Source of the DNA: Paenibacillus pabuli
GTDB lineage: Bacteria > Bacillota > Bacilli > Paenibacillales > Paenibacillaceae
Length of the DNA stretch: 64,000 nt
Direction of reading: 5' to 3'
Assembly: GCF_039831995.1 (NCBI RefSeq)
Contig: NZ_JBDOIO010000003.1
Location: 2,542,001 to 2,606,000 of the forward strand
This document shows positions 9,683 through 18,658 of the stretch, piece by piece (positions within the stretch are counted from its first letter, which is position 1; every line of letters begins with the position of its first letter). Both the position numbers and the translations under genes were made by a program. Under the pieces are notes generated by a model. It made no database searches. It saw only the letters and a list, made by a program, of their open reading frames with translations, and had not been told where the DNA came from.

Positions 9683-9770
9683 TCTGCGGTCAGATCACGG
9701 CAACTTTCGGAGCAGCCTCGTTATCAGGAAAAGTCAATACTATTGTCATCACGTTCATATGCTTGTCAGC

Positions 9771-9805
9771 AAAAATCCCGGCCTCACTTGAGGCCGGGAT
9801 TTTTG
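9771..9805. terminator. Bidirectional intrinsic terminator
   Basis: AAAATCCCGGCCTCA and TGAGGCCGGGATTTTTG form a near-perfect long stem with A and T runs on both sides. It separates the convergent GT-D and LDxRTS genes. Confidence 0.9.
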
Positions 9806-9828
9806 TGTTTGGTCATCTGCTGATTGAA

Positions 9829-10236
9829 CTAGCCCGTGGCTGCAATACCATAGAACATCTCTGGTCCGGTACGTACTGCTGTGGAGACCCCCGAAATATA
9901 CGAAGAGTACACACTTTCCAGTGCCGGCGGGGCGGCCAGATCCTGGGCCGTGAACGAATGGAATTCGACACCTCCGTTCTCACCAACCGTACCTTCGGCA
10001 CGATAAATCACATTCGCCGGAGTATATACACTGCCGCGTACGAGCTCAACAACGAACGTGTCTCCCGGTTCACCAATAACGCCGATCGTACCGTTCAAGG
10101 TGATAATCGGATTGGAAACTCCGAGGGTCTGCAAACCAATGGAGCCGAACATTACCGGGGTATTTGATATGTTCACCCCGGGGAATCCTGCAAATGGCGA
10201 GTTCATGGAAGTTCTCATATCCAGAAATACACCCAA
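9829..10236 (-). CDS. Small LDxRTS/RxGPExF family protein (unknown function)
   Basis: This 135-residue, beta-rich protein has no signal peptide or membrane segment. It is homologous to the three tandem genes at 61.7-63.1 kb: N-terminal GVFLDMRTS, then FGSIGLQTLG, ITLNGTIGV, FVVELVRGS and C-terminal VRTGPEMFYG. I chose the TTG at 10236 because GGAGGTG lies 6 nt upstream and the product then aligns with the MTTFLDARTS start of the paralogue; upstream codons are poor in family signal. CATAGAATA at 10266-10274 (minus strand) resembles a SigK -10 box, a weak hint of late sporulation expression. I do not recognise a named family. Confidence 0.8.
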   Translation of the reverse strand: MGVFLDMRTSMNSPFAGFPGVNISNTPVMFGSIGLQTLGVSNPIITLNGTIGVIGEPGDTFVVELVRGSVYTPANVIYRAEGTVGENGGVEFHSFTAQDLAAPPALESVYSSYISGVSTAVRTGPEMFYGIAATG

Positions 10237-10426
10237 GAGTAACACCTCCAATGCTGTGGGATACGTTATTCTATGATTCTCGATTCTCGCTCGCTTGGAT
10301 GGATAACAGATTCGATCCACCTATTTTTATTTGCACCCGGTTAATGGTATATTGAACTGCATAAACGAAATGAACGGATCGTATGCACACAAGCGGTACA
10401 GGCTGTTCAGAAGGAGATTAGTATTC

Positions 10427-11521
10427 ATGAATAAACGCAATCGATCAACAGGCCGTCCATCGGCCAAAGGTAAAGGACCAGCGGGTACCTCGGCAGCACG
10501 TTCCCAGAAAGCAAACTCTTCGACTTCCATGTCTTCTGGGGCTTCCGCATCCCGTTCGAAACCCTCGACAGCTTCCAAACCCAAGCATTCAGGTGCTCCT
10601 AAACGCGCGGGCAATGCCCATTACCGCAAGCAGGAACCCCCTCGCCAATATAAAGTAACTGAGCCGGATGAGCTGCTGAACTTCCTGCTCCAACATCTAA
10701 AATCAGGCCGGAATGCGGTTAAGTCCATCCTGGGCCGCGGACAAGTATCCGTGGATCAGAAGGTGATCACCAAGTTTAATCATGCGCTGACACCAGGGCA
10801 GATCGTATCCATCAGCAAAGAAGGTGCAGTAGCCGCCCCTACCATGTCAGGACTTACGATTTTGCATGAGGATGATGATATCATTGTCATTCGCAAGGAA
10901 GCTGGATTGTTGTCCATTGCTGCGGATCGCAGCGATGAGCTTACCGCTTATCGTCAGCTGACCGAACATGTACGCCGCACGGATTCGCGAAACCGGATTT
11001 TTGTCGTACACCGGCTGGATCGGGATACATCAGGTGTCATGATGTTTGCGAAGAGTGAAGAAGTGAAGCAGAATCTGCAGGACAACTGGAAGGACAAGGT
11101 GCAGGAACGCGTATACGTGGCACTTGTCGAAGGTCAGGTAGCCAAACCCGTGGGCACCATTTCTTCGTGGCTGAAGGAGAGCAAAACGCTGAAGATGTAC
11201 TCCAGTCCACGTCCCAATGATGGACAGCATGCGGTTACACACTATAAACGGCTTCAATCGAACCGTGAATTCTCCCTGCTCGAAGTTCGGCTGGAGACCG
11301 GTCGCAAAAACCAGATCCGCGTGCATATGGAAGATCTCGGCCATCCCATTGCAGGTGACAAGAAATATGGTTCTCGCACCAAAACACTCGGACGTCTTGG
11401 ACTCCATGCACGCGTGTTATCCTTCATTCATCCTACGACGGACGAACTCATGACCTTCGAGACGGATATTCCGAAGCAATTCCTCTATCCTTTCCGTACA
11501 GATGCGCCAGCTTCGAAGTAA
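10427..11521 (+). CDS. RluA-family pseudouridine synthase with basic N-terminal extension
   Basis: This enzyme converts specific uridines in rRNA or tRNA to pseudouridine. The 364-residue protein has a roughly 70-residue low-complexity Ser/Lys/Ala/Gly N-terminus, an S4-type RNA-binding segment (ELLNFLLQHLKSGRNAVKSI, about 82-130) and the catalytic core with HRLDRDTSG, whose catalytic Asp is residue 198. It also has GRKNQIRVHM and HPIAGDKKYG. ATG 10427 follows AAGGAG at 10411-10416; the open frame extends 32 codons upstream with no ribosome site. The disordered basic extension is longer than in most RluA-type enzymes. Target uridine is not predictable. Confidence 0.93.
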   Translation: MNKRNRSTGRPSAKGKGPAGTSAARSQKANSSTSMSSGASASRSKPSTASKPKHSGAPKRAGNAHYRKQEPPRQYKVTEPDELLNFLLQHLKSGRNAVKSILGRGQVSVDQKVITKFNHALTPGQIVSISKEGAVAAPTMSGLTILHEDDDIIVIRKEAGLLSIAADRSDELTAYRQLTEHVRRTDSRNRIFVVHRLDRDTSGVMMFAKSEEVKQNLQDNWKDKVQERVYVALVEGQVAKPVGTISSWLKESKTLKMYSSPRPNDGQHAVTHYKRLQSNREFSLLEVRLETGRKNQIRVHMEDLGHPIAGDKKYGSRTKTLGRLGLHARVLSFIHPTTDELMTFETDIPKQFLYPFRTDAPASK

Positions 11522-11575
11522 TCTTGTTGGTTGGGCGTTTAGAGGACAAGTCGTGCTGAGAAGGAGGAAGTTAAG

Positions 11576-12154
11576 CTGAAAAACCTGTTAATTACCGGAT
11601 ACCGGGCACATGAACTGCAAATTTTCGGGCAGAAGCATGAAGGGATTCCCTTCATCAAAAAGGCCATCTCCTCCCGTCTCACACCGCTTGTGGAGGATGG
11701 ACTGGAGTGGGTGCTGACTCCTGGACAATATGGTGTGGACCTGTGGGCCTGCGAGGTGGTACTTGAGCTAAAAAAGACCTATCCCCACTTGAAGCTGTCC
11801 ATCATCACTGCGTTTCAGAACCCGGAGGAACAATGGAAGGAAGACAAGCAGGAATACTATCGAACCATCCTTCAGGGCGTGGATTACTACGGAGCGGTGA
11901 GCAAGCAGCCTTACATCGGCCCATGGCAATTTACAGCACGGGATGACCTGCTGCTGCGCAAAAGCGATGGCATCCTGCTGGTCTATGATGAGGATGCCGC
12001 AGAGGGCAGCCCCCGTTTCGTTAAGGAAAAAGCCGTGAAGAAACAGCAGAATGAGGATTACACGATCATCAGTGTCACTTCCGAGGATATTCAGTCCATC
12101 GCCGAGGACGAGCGGATGAACAGCGTAAGCGAGTATGAGGACCCCTCATTCTAA
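11576..12154 (+). CDS. ypsA: YpsA (DUF1273, SLOG superfamily) with probable CTG start
   Basis: Reading from CTG 11576 gives KNLLITGYRAHELQIFGQKH, the exact kind of N-terminus found in YpsA, a SLOG-fold protein tied to cell-division control in Firmicutes. The GYRAHEL nucleotide-binding motif lies before the first usual start codon (GTG 11690). The frame upstream is closed at a TAG at 11540 with no ATG, GTG or TTG between, while AAGGAGG (11561-11567) sits 8 nt before the CTG. Later marks are TPGQYGVDLWA and LLVYDEDAAEGS. The product is 192 residues, close to the family length. A sequencing error at the start codon is the main alternative. Confidence 0.85.
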   Translation: MKNLLITGYRAHELQIFGQKHEGIPFIKKAISSRLTPLVEDGLEWVLTPGQYGVDLWACEVVLELKKTYPHLKLSIITAFQNPEEQWKEDKQEYYRTILQGVDYYGAVSKQPYIGPWQFTARDDLLLRKSDGILLVYDEDAAEGSPRFVKEKAVKKQQNEDYTIISVTSEDIQSIAEDERMNSVSEYEDPSF

Positions 12155-12266
12155 TGCAGCTGGATAAGCCGGAATTCATACTTATGTTTTTTTTGGCGAA
12201 AGGTTGGGTATAAGTAGTATTAAAACTGCGATTACCATGTCGTATGGATAAAGGGGAACTGCAGCC

Positions 12267-13103
12267 ATGACATTAACGCCAGAGCAGCGCATTCAACTGC
12301 ATGGGTTCAACAACCTGACCAAGTCGCTGAGCTTCAACATGTACGACATCTGCTACACGAAAACCAAAGAAGAACGCGAAGCTTATATTGAATATATCGA
12401 TGAACAGTACAACGCGGATCGGCTGAGCAAAATTCTGAAAAATGTCGCGGACATCATTGGTGCGCATGTGCTCAATATCGCGCAGCAGGATTATGTCCCC
12501 CAAGGGGCCAGCGTGACGATGCTTGTCTCGGAAGGTCCCATCGTGGAGGTTCCGGAGGAATCTTTTGAGGAATCCCCGGGTCCGCTCCCGGACAATGTCG
12601 TTATGCAGCTCGACAAAAGCCATATCACCGTGCATACGTATCCCGAATTCCACCCCAGTGAAGGGATCAGTACCTTTCGTGCCGACATCGATGTTTCCAC
12701 CTGTGGGGAAATCTCGCCGCTGAAGGCACTGAATTATCTGATCCATTCGTTTGACACGGACATTATGATCATGGATTATCGGGTACGTGGTTTCACGCGG
12801 GATACGAGCGGCCGTAAGCTGTTTATTGACCACGAGATCGGTTCGATTCAGAATTATATTCCGGACGAGATCAAAAAAGGCTTTGACATGATTGACGTAA
12901 ACGTGTATCAGGAAAATATTTTCCACACGAAATGCAAGCTGAAGGCATTTGATCTCGACAACTACCTCTTTGGTTATACGAAGGATAAACTGAGTCAGGC
13001 GGAACAGCATGAAATTACGGAGTGGCTCAAGCTGGAGATGGACGAGATTTATTATGGCAAAAATATAAACCGTCCTTCTGTACTGAATTCTGATTCGTTG
13101 TAA
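12267..13103 (+). CDS. speD: S-adenosylmethionine decarboxylase proenzyme
   Basis: This pyruvoyl enzyme decarboxylates S-adenosylmethionine to supply aminopropyl groups for spermidine. The 278-residue product matches the long E. coli-type (class 1A) proenzyme rather than the short Bacillus type. The self-cleavage site is [13 protein letters not shown] with Ser118 as pyruvoyl precursor. [20 protein letters not shown] and the [10 protein letters not shown] block are also seen. An AAGGGGAACTGCAGCC leader precedes the ATG at 12267. It is monocistronic and ends at a hairpin terminator. No spermidine synthase is adjacent. Confidence 0.95.
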   Translation: MTLTPEQRIQLHGFNNLTKSLSFNMYDICYTKTKEEREAYIEYIDEQYNADRLSKILKNVADIIGAHVLNIAQQDYVPQGASVTMLVSEGPIVEVPEESFEESPGPLPDNVVMQLDKSHITVHTYPEFHPSEGISTFRADIDVSTCGEISPLKALNYLIHSFDTDIMIMDYRVRGFTRDTSGRKLFIDHEIGSIQNYIPDEIKKGFDMIDVNVYQENIFHTKCKLKAFDLDNYLFGYTKDKLSQAEQHEITEWLKLEMDEIYYGKNINRPSVLNSDSL

Positions 13104-13135
13104 TCCAAACATCGGGCTATGTGCCCCACTAACAG

Positions 13136-13170
13136 GGCTTTGCTGACAACCGAGTCGGCAGAGCCTTTTT
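13136..13170 (+). terminator. Intrinsic terminator after speD
   Basis: GGCTTTGCTGAC (13136-13147) pairs with GTCGGCAGAGCC (13154-13165), including G-U pairs, and is followed by TTTTTG. Confidence 0.8.
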
Positions 13171-13275
13171 GCTGTCTTTCGGCAATTGATTGGTATCCAT
13201 AGTATAATAACCATACGAGACTTTTTCAGACAGCACGACCTAAAACAGATTAATAATAAAAGAGGTGCACGCAGC

Positions 13276-14319
13276 ATGGCTCCACGTCACTTGAATGCTT
13301 TTCACGGCTCCAAAGTCCGGCTCGCCGCCCCATGCCCGGAAGATTGCATGCGTCTGGCACGTTACACGGACAATTACGAATATTTGCGCAACCTGGATAC
13401 AGATATAGCAGTTCCGCTAACCCCCGATGAGACAGGTTCTTCTGCTGTCCGAAGAGACAACGGGTTTGAATTTGCCCTGCGAACGCTGGAGGACAATCGA
13501 TTTATTGGATTTACCGCCCTCTACCGGATTGAATGGAACAATCGATCGGCTCGCCTTGCTATTGGCATTGGTGAAGATAAGGATCGTGGGCAGGGATACG
13601 GGAGTGATGCCCTTGCCCTGATTATTCGCTATGGATTTCATGAACTGAATCTGAACCGGATCGCGCTGGAAGTGATCGAATACAACGAAGCCGCCAGACG
13701 CGCGTATGTGAAAGCCGGATTCCGGGAGGAAGGACGGCAGCGCTCCGCTGTATTACGGGATGGAACCCATTATGACCTGATCTCCATGAGCATTCTGGCT
13801 GAGGAATGGGCAGCTCAGACCGGACTTCCGTTGTCTTTTCAATCCACATCAACATCAGCGAAACAGAAATCCGACTACGCAGCGTCCACACTGCCTGTTG
13901 CTGCTTCCGACCAACCTCGTATTGGTGTAGGGGCCGTTATCCTGAACGAACGTAATGAAGTGCTTTTGGTATGGCGGAATCGTCAGCCGGAACAGTACAC
14001 ATGGAGTATTCCCGGGGGCAAAGTCGATCCTTACGAATCACTGGAAACGGCGGTCATCCGGGAGATCAAGGAAGAAGTGGATCTGGATATTACCATCGAT
14101 CAATTACTCTGCACCGCTGAGACGATTCGTCCTGAACGAGAAGAGCACTGGATATCGGTCCTCTACTCGGCCCGGAATATCCGCGGCATCGCCCGGAACC
14201 TGGAAGAAGGCGGAGCGATTGGCGAGATCGGCTGGTTCCCGCTAGATGACCTGCCTTCTCCGCTCGCCTGTTTTGCCGTACCCGGCCTAGAAGCAGCCAA
14301 GCGACTTTATTTGGATTAA
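13276..14319 (+). CDS. GNAT acetyltransferase-NUDIX hydrolase fusion
   Basis: The 347-residue protein joins two complete domains. Residues 1 to about 180 form a RimJ/RimL-type GNAT: LAIGIGEDKDRGQGYGSDAL is the acetyl-CoA loop and NEAARRAYVKAGFREEG the C-terminal wedge. After a Ser/Thr-rich linker (about 185-210), a NUDIX domain follows with GKVDPYESLETAVIREIKEE, in which the usual Gly of EExG is Asp. ATG 13276 has AAGAGGTG upstream. The NUDIX metal-binding glutamates are retained, so both halves could be active. Substrates are unknown. It is followed 16 nt later by the ankyrin gene and is probably co-transcribed with it. Confidence 0.88.
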   Translation: MAPRHLNAFHGSKVRLAAPCPEDCMRLARYTDNYEYLRNLDTDIAVPLTPDETGSSAVRRDNGFEFALRTLEDNRFIGFTALYRIEWNNRSARLAIGIGEDKDRGQGYGSDALALIIRYGFHELNLNRIALEVIEYNEAARRAYVKAGFREEGRQRSAVLRDGTHYDLISMSILAEEWAAQTGLPLSFQSTSTSAKQKSDYAASTLPVAASDQPRIGVGAVILNERNEVLLVWRNRQPEQYTWSIPGGKVDPYESLETAVIREIKEEVDLDITIDQLLCTAETIRPEREEHWISVLYSARNIRGIARNLEEGGAIGEIGWFPLDDLPSPLACFAVPGLEAAKRLYLD

Positions 14320-14335
14320 AATGGAGGTTATTCGT

Positions 14336-14860
14336 ATGCATCAATCCGACGCAATTCAAGCATTATTCCAGGCAGCACAACACGGTGATGTGGCGAACCT
14401 GCAATCGCTTCTTGCTTCCTTCCCTGAGCTGGCCAACATCGAGAATGGAGATGGGCTCACCCCGTTGGGTTATGCCTCGCATTATGGACAAGCAGGTGCG
14501 GTGCATACTCTTCTGAATCATGGGGCTGATGTAAATGCCATTTCCCATTCTAGAATCGCCTTTATTCCTTCCAATACGGCACTGCATGCAGCGCTTGCAG
14601 GGGAGCGTTCTTCTGAAGTCATTCGTCTGTTGCTGGAACATGGAGCATCTTGCAGCATCCTTGACAGCGACGGACAGAATGCACTCCATTCCGCAGCATT
14701 TCATACGGATCAGGCTGAACTGATTCATCTGCTGCTTCAGCATGGTGCGGACCCGAATGCACTGAATTCAGCGGGTCAAACTGCGCTGGACATCGCAACC
14801 GAACGCGGCTACACTTCTACGGCATCATATCTTCGAGAAGCAGCTGCAACGAAACAGTAA
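14336..14860 (+). CDS. Ankyrin-repeat protein
   Basis: The 174-residue protein consists of about four ankyrin repeats, with signatures such as DGLTPLGYASHYGQAGAVHT, LLNHGADVNA, QNALHSAAFH and LLLQHGADPNALNSAGQTAL. It has no signal peptide or transmembrane segment, so it is a cytosolic protein-interaction module. ATG 14336 follows GGAGGT at 14323-14328. It is tightly linked to the GNAT-NUDIX gene and ends at a terminator. A specific partner cannot be named. Confidence 0.9.
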   Translation: MHQSDAIQALFQAAQHGDVANLQSLLASFPELANIENGDGLTPLGYASHYGQAGAVHTLLNHGADVNAISHSRIAFIPSNTALHAALAGERSSEVIRLLLEHGASCSILDSDGQNALHSAAFHTDQAELIHLLLQHGADPNALNSAGQTALDIATERGYTSTASYLREAAATKQ

Positions 14861-14893
14861 TCATTCGTAGCCATCGTGAGACACACCATGAAT

Positions 14894-14945
14894 AACCGTC
14901 AGGACTCTTGTTGAATTACAATAAGACGGCCTGGCGGTTGTTTGC
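14894..14945 (+). terminator. Intrinsic terminator after ankyrin gene
   Basis: AACCGTCAGG (14894-14903) pairs with CCTGGCGGTT (14930-14939), with one G-U pair, and is followed by TGTTTG. Confidence 0.65.
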
Positions 14946-15066
14946 GATCTAATCCAAGGTATTGAACGAGAATTTGAGCAATGATCTACATATTTTTCTA
15001 AAAGCAAGAACCGATTGGCCCTTCACACGGTCTAATACGAAACAGAGCCATGAAAGGAGGCACCAT

Positions 15067-15576
15067 GTGACCCCTACAGAGCTTACCGTTGCCGCACAAA
15101 AAGGGGATGCTGAGGCTTTTGCAGCCTTGATGGCAATGCATCAGAGCCGCCTGTATCGGATCGCTTATGCATACCTGCACAACGAAGGTGATGCCCTGGA
15201 AGCGATACAGGAGTCTACATACCGAGCATACCGCAAACTAAAAAAGCTAAAAGAGCCTTCCTACTTCGGCACCTGGCTCATTCGTATCCTGCTCAATTAC
15301 TGTGCAGACGAGCGCAAACGAAAGAACCGTTACAGCCCCGTCACAGAGATGCACGAACCAAGCAGCTGGGATCGGCCCGAAGACACGGATCTCGCCGCTG
15401 CAGTATCTGCATTGGACCCGGATTGTAAGCAGATTATTATCCTGAGTTATTTCGAAGGATTCTCCCTCACCGAAACGGCGGATATTCTCGAAATCCCGGT
15501 TGGTACGGTCAAATCCCGACTGCACCGGGCACTTGGACAGCTTCGTAATCAACTGGAAATGAAAGGAGATACATGA
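15067..15576 (+). CDS. ECF-type RNA polymerase sigma factor
   Basis: The 169-residue protein has sigma region 2 (DALEAIQESTYRAYRKLKKL, then GTWLIRILLNYCADE) and region 4 (CKQIIILSYFEGFSLTETAD, then IPVGTVKSRLHRAL). This is a SigM/SigV/SigW-like extracytoplasmic-function factor. GTG 15067 is chosen because AAAGGAGG lies at 15053-15060; an out-of-frame ATG overlaps it, and the longer TTG frame from 14962 has no ribosome site. Its stop overlaps the start of the next gene, which encodes a membrane protein with an anti-sigma layout, so the two should form a signal pair. Confidence 0.93.
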   Translation: MTPTELTVAAQKGDAEAFAALMAMHQSRLYRIAYAYLHNEGDALEAIQESTYRAYRKLKKLKEPSYFGTWLIRILLNYCADERKRKNRYSPVTEMHEPSSWDRPEDTDLAAAVSALDPDCKQIIILSYFEGFSLTETADILEIPVGTVKSRLHRALGQLRNQLEMKGDT

Positions 15577-16916
15577 TCATGACCGATGAACAGAAGCCCT
15601 TTGAGGAACTGGAAAACCGTCTGCATGGACGTAAAACGGAATACGATATGATCCCCGTTCCGGATGCCGCTGTGCAGCAGTCTGTGAAGACCGGAATACG
15701 TCGTGCTGCCCGCAGGCGCAAATCCCGGGCACGCTGGTATATGAGCTCCATCTCGGCAGCAGCCATGATTCTGCTGTTTACCGGCTGCATCCGTGTCTCT
15801 CCCGCCTTCGCGTCCTTTGTGGAGCAGTGGCCTGTCATGGAAGGCATCGTCAGCATGATCCGCCAGGATAAAGGGTTACAGATGGCGGTTGATCAATCCC
15901 TATTGCAGAAGGTCGGCATTACCGACGAGCATGACGGTGTTTCCGTGACCGTGGACGGCATCATCACTGACGAGTCACGCATGGTCATTTTTTATACAAT
16001 GAAGGGCATGAAGGATCCGGAGAAGGGTGAGTATGATATCGACTTGCTTGATGAGAATGGCAAGAATCTTCCTGTTGCATTTGGTTATTCTTCACCCAAA
16101 CCCACCTCAGACGAGAATGTTTATGAGAATATGATTGATGTTGTTTTTACCGACGAGGCCACCCCTCCCGACGAGCTGAGTGTGGTGTTCAAAACCAGAG
16201 GTAAAGCGAATCCTGGAGAATGGAAGATCACTTTACCGGTAGACAAAAATTTAACCAAAGGCATGAAGAGAGTCCTGCCGGTGAATCAAACATTAACGGT
16301 AGATGGGCAGCGTATTGATGTCAAACAAGCTACGCTTTATCCCACTCGTCTCGTGCTTGATGTAACATTCGATCCCAAGAATACCAAGAAGGTATTTGGG
16401 CTCAGCGATCTTCAACTGGTCGATGAGCAAGGGCGTGCATGGAGAACGGACACAACGATGGGTGGCGATGACGAACGTTCCATTTACTTTGAGAGTATGT
16501 ATTTCTCCATTCCGAAGAAGCTGACTTTGCAGGGGGCTGGTTTAGCAGCTCTTGATAAAGAAGAACTTAAAATAAGTGTTGATCTGGCAACAAACAAAAT
16601 AGAAGGAGGACCACAGAACTTAAAACTCCTTGCTCATAACAAGGTTAAAGATAAGGATCTAGTAATACATTTCTCTATTACAAACTCTAAAGAGTCGTCA
16701 TACGGACTCTCATTTACAAATATAGAGGATAGTACAGGTAAAGCTTTCAATCTCAAAGAAGCAGGTTGGAGCCCCTCAGGTGAACATGGAGATTCTGAAG
16801 CTTGGATTACCATCGAAAATGGCGCCTCCGCCAAAGGTAAACTAACTCTGGAGATATTCTCTTACCCTGTACAAGTACGCTCACCCTTCTCTCTCGAAAT
16901 TCCATTAGACAACTAA
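15573..16916 (+). CDS. DUF4179-type membrane protein, probable anti-sigma factor
   Basis: The 447-residue protein has a cytosolic N-terminus of about 50 residues ending in a basic stretch (RRAARRRKSRARWY), one transmembrane helix (about 57-77, ISAAAMILLFTGCI) and a large extracytoplasmic domain. The region right after the helix (SFVEQWPVMEGIVSMIRQDK) is typical of DUF4179, and the C-terminal beta-rich part is like DUF5643. Proteins of this shape encoded just after ECF sigma genes in Bacillales act as anti-sigma factors. The first ATG overlaps the sigma stop as ATGA; the ATG at 15579 has better spacing (10 nt) to AAAGGAG and is the alternative. Confidence 0.85.
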   Translation: MIMTDEQKPFEELENRLHGRKTEYDMIPVPDAAVQQSVKTGIRRAARRRKSRARWYMSSISAAAMILLFTGCIRVSPAFASFVEQWPVMEGIVSMIRQDKGLQMAVDQSLLQKVGITDEHDGVSVTVDGIITDESRMVIFYTMKGMKDPEKGEYDIDLLDENGKNLPVAFGYSSPKPTSDENVYENMIDVVFTDEATPPDELSVVFKTRGKANPGEWKITLPVDKNLTKGMKRVLPVNQTLTVDGQRIDVKQATLYPTRLVLDVTFDPKNTKKVFGLSDLQLVDEQGRAWRTDTTMGGDDERSIYFESMYFSIPKKLTLQGAGLAALDKEELKISVDLATNKIEGGPQNLKLLAHNKVKDKDLVIHFSITNSKESSYGLSFTNIEDSTGKAFNLKEAGWSPSGEHGDSEAWITIENGASAKGKLTLEIFSYPVQVRSPFSLEIPLDN

Positions 16917-17010
16917 TTGCTAAAATAGCGGCTGGAATAAACAGAGATATTCTATATAATGGAAATCACCTAACAAAGAACAATGATGAACAGAAACGGA
17001 GGCGTAGACA

Positions 17011-18054
17011 ATGAATACCCGTTCCATCCGTTACCCCCGGCCACTTGCTTCAGGAGACACCATTGGTATAGCCGCACCTTCTAGTGGTGTGGATGAATCC
17101 CTGCATCATTATCTAAATGAGAGCAAGCGCAATATGGAGCGGCTTGGTTTTCACGTTCAGGAAAGCCTCTCGCTGCGGCAAAATATCAAATGTGTAAGTT
17201 CATCCAAGGAAAATCGTGCTGATGAATTGAATGCCTTTTTCCGTGATCCGTCTATACAGGCCATTATCCCGCCGTGGGGCGGAGAGTTTCTGATGGATAT
17301 TCTGCCTCTGCTGGATTGGGAAGCCCTTCGGACCTTGCCTCCCAAATGGGTCATGGGCTATTCGGACATCAGTACCTTTTTATTCGCCTATACCCTGCTC
17401 ACGGGAACAGCTACAGCACATGGCACCAATTATGTGGATCTCAGAGCCACCGAGCTTGATCCTGTGACCGCCCGCTGGATTGATGTATTACAGACGGGGC
17501 AGGGAGGACAGCTTACGCAATCCTCTTCCACTCATTATCAATCGGCCTGGATACGGGAGTTACCCGGTTTCAATCTGGATACCCCTACTCGCTGGAAACT
17601 TCTCGGTCAACCGGATGATGAGAACACCTCGGTTACGTTCTCGGGACGACTGATTGGCGGCTGCATGGATACGATCACCTGCCTAATTGGCACTCCTTAT
17701 GCCCCGGTTGCTTCGTATCTGGATCAGTACTGTGCAGATGAAGGAACCATCTGGTATTTGGAGAGCTGTGAGATGAACGCAGGGGATATTTATCGTCATC
17801 TGTGGCAGATGAGACAGGCCGGCTGGTTTGCGGGCGTGAAAGGATTTATGTTTGGGAGACCAGCGGGTTATTCGGATACCGGAGATTTCAACTTCACCGA
17901 TGCCCTGTCCTCGGCACTGGGTGATCTGAATGTGCCTGTACTTTACGATGTCGATCTCGGTCACATCCCCCCACAGATTACTTTTGTAAATGGAGCACTG
18001 GGCAGCGTCGATTATCAGGCTGGATGCGGGGCACTTCAGATGTCATTTGTGTAA
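17011..18054 (+). CDS. S66-family LD-carboxypeptidase / MccF-like peptidase
   Basis: Members cleave the L,D bond of recycled muropeptides or inactivate microcin C-like compounds. The 347-residue protein has DTIGIAAPSSG at the N-terminus, the nucleophile in VMGYSD (Ser118), the catalytic Glu in WYLESCE and the His in DLGHIPPQ, completing the Ser-Glu-His triad. GGCMDTITCLIGTPY fits the MccF-like subgroup. The ATG at 17011 follows GGAGGCG at good spacing. It is monocistronic. LD-carboxypeptidase or antibiotic-inactivating activity cannot be separated on sequence alone. Confidence 0.9.
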   Translation: MNTRSIRYPRPLASGDTIGIAAPSSGVDESLHHYLNESKRNMERLGFHVQESLSLRQNIKCVSSSKENRADELNAFFRDPSIQAIIPPWGGEFLMDILPLLDWEALRTLPPKWVMGYSDISTFLFAYTLLTGTATAHGTNYVDLRATELDPVTARWIDVLQTGQGGQLTQSSSTHYQSAWIRELPGFNLDTPTRWKLLGQPDDENTSVTFSGRLIGGCMDTITCLIGTPYAPVASYLDQYCADEGTIWYLESCEMNAGDIYRHLWQMRQAGWFAGVKGFMFGRPAGYSDTGDFNFTDALSSALGDLNVPVLYDVDLGHIPPQITFVNGALGSVDYQAGCGALQMSFV

Positions 18055-18118
18055 TCACCTTTTGTAGGCACATGCATACCTTGAAGTAAGAACTTATTTC
18101 GAGGAAGGGTTGTGCACC

Positions 18119-18424
18119 ATGTCTGAATCCACATCCACGCCGTCCGCACGCGTTGTCTACCAGGCCAATCAACCGATGCTCCAATCCGTGCAAAGTGTGC
18201 GGAATATGCTTCATCATACAGCCCGGCAATATGTGGGCCAGAAGGTACAGGTCCAAAATATCGATGGTCAGGTATGGGAAGGTGTCATCATCAGTGCAGA
18301 TCGCGGAATTCTGTATCTTCAGGTTACGCCAATGCATGGGTACCCGGAGCCGCGCGCACTGTTTGGACCAACCATTCTGCCACTCGTGCTGTATGAGCTG
18401 CTGGTTATTACCCTGTTAATGTAG
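18119..18424 (+). CDS. Small SH3-barrel-like protein of unknown function
   Basis: The 101-residue protein contains a short beta-barrel-like core, VGQKVQVQNIDGQVWEG followed by ISADRGILYLQV, resembling small Sm/SH3-like folds. It ends in a hydrophobic segment (TILPLVLYELLVITLLM) that could anchor it to the membrane. ATG 18119 is preceded by GAGGAAGGG; an in-frame TTG three codons upstream is too close to that site. I do not recognise a named family. It is monocistronic with its own terminator. Confidence 0.7.
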   Translation: MSESTSTPSARVVYQANQPMLQSVQSVRNMLHHTARQYVGQKVQVQNIDGQVWEGVIISADRGILYLQVTPMHGYPEPRALFGPTILPLVLYELLVITLLM

Positions 18425-18454
18425 TCCATGCAATGTGCATCAGCGCAACATTCG

Positions 18455-18506
18455 AAGGCTTCGCTCCTGTATGTTCCCTCCGTGGGTTAGGGACGAAGCC
18501 TTTTTG
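18455..18506 (+). terminator. Intrinsic terminator
   Basis: AAGGCTTCG (18455-18463) pairs with CGAAGCCTT (18494-18502), followed by a T run. Confidence 0.8.
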
Positions 18507-18658
18507 GTGCTGCCAGTAAATTGTTCAAGTGATTGGAATAAACGGTATTCACTAGACTTGATGTGCTCGTGCGGTATGTTTCCGTGTTAACGTGTGAAAT
18601 ATGATACAATGGTGTCGGCCCCAGGCCTTATCTCATAAGAAACGGAGCATGATCCCGC

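Noticed and set aside
12273-13277. A 334-codon minus-strand frame opposite speD
   Set aside because: speD on the plus strand has all catalytic motifs and its own terminator; the antisense frame has no family features.
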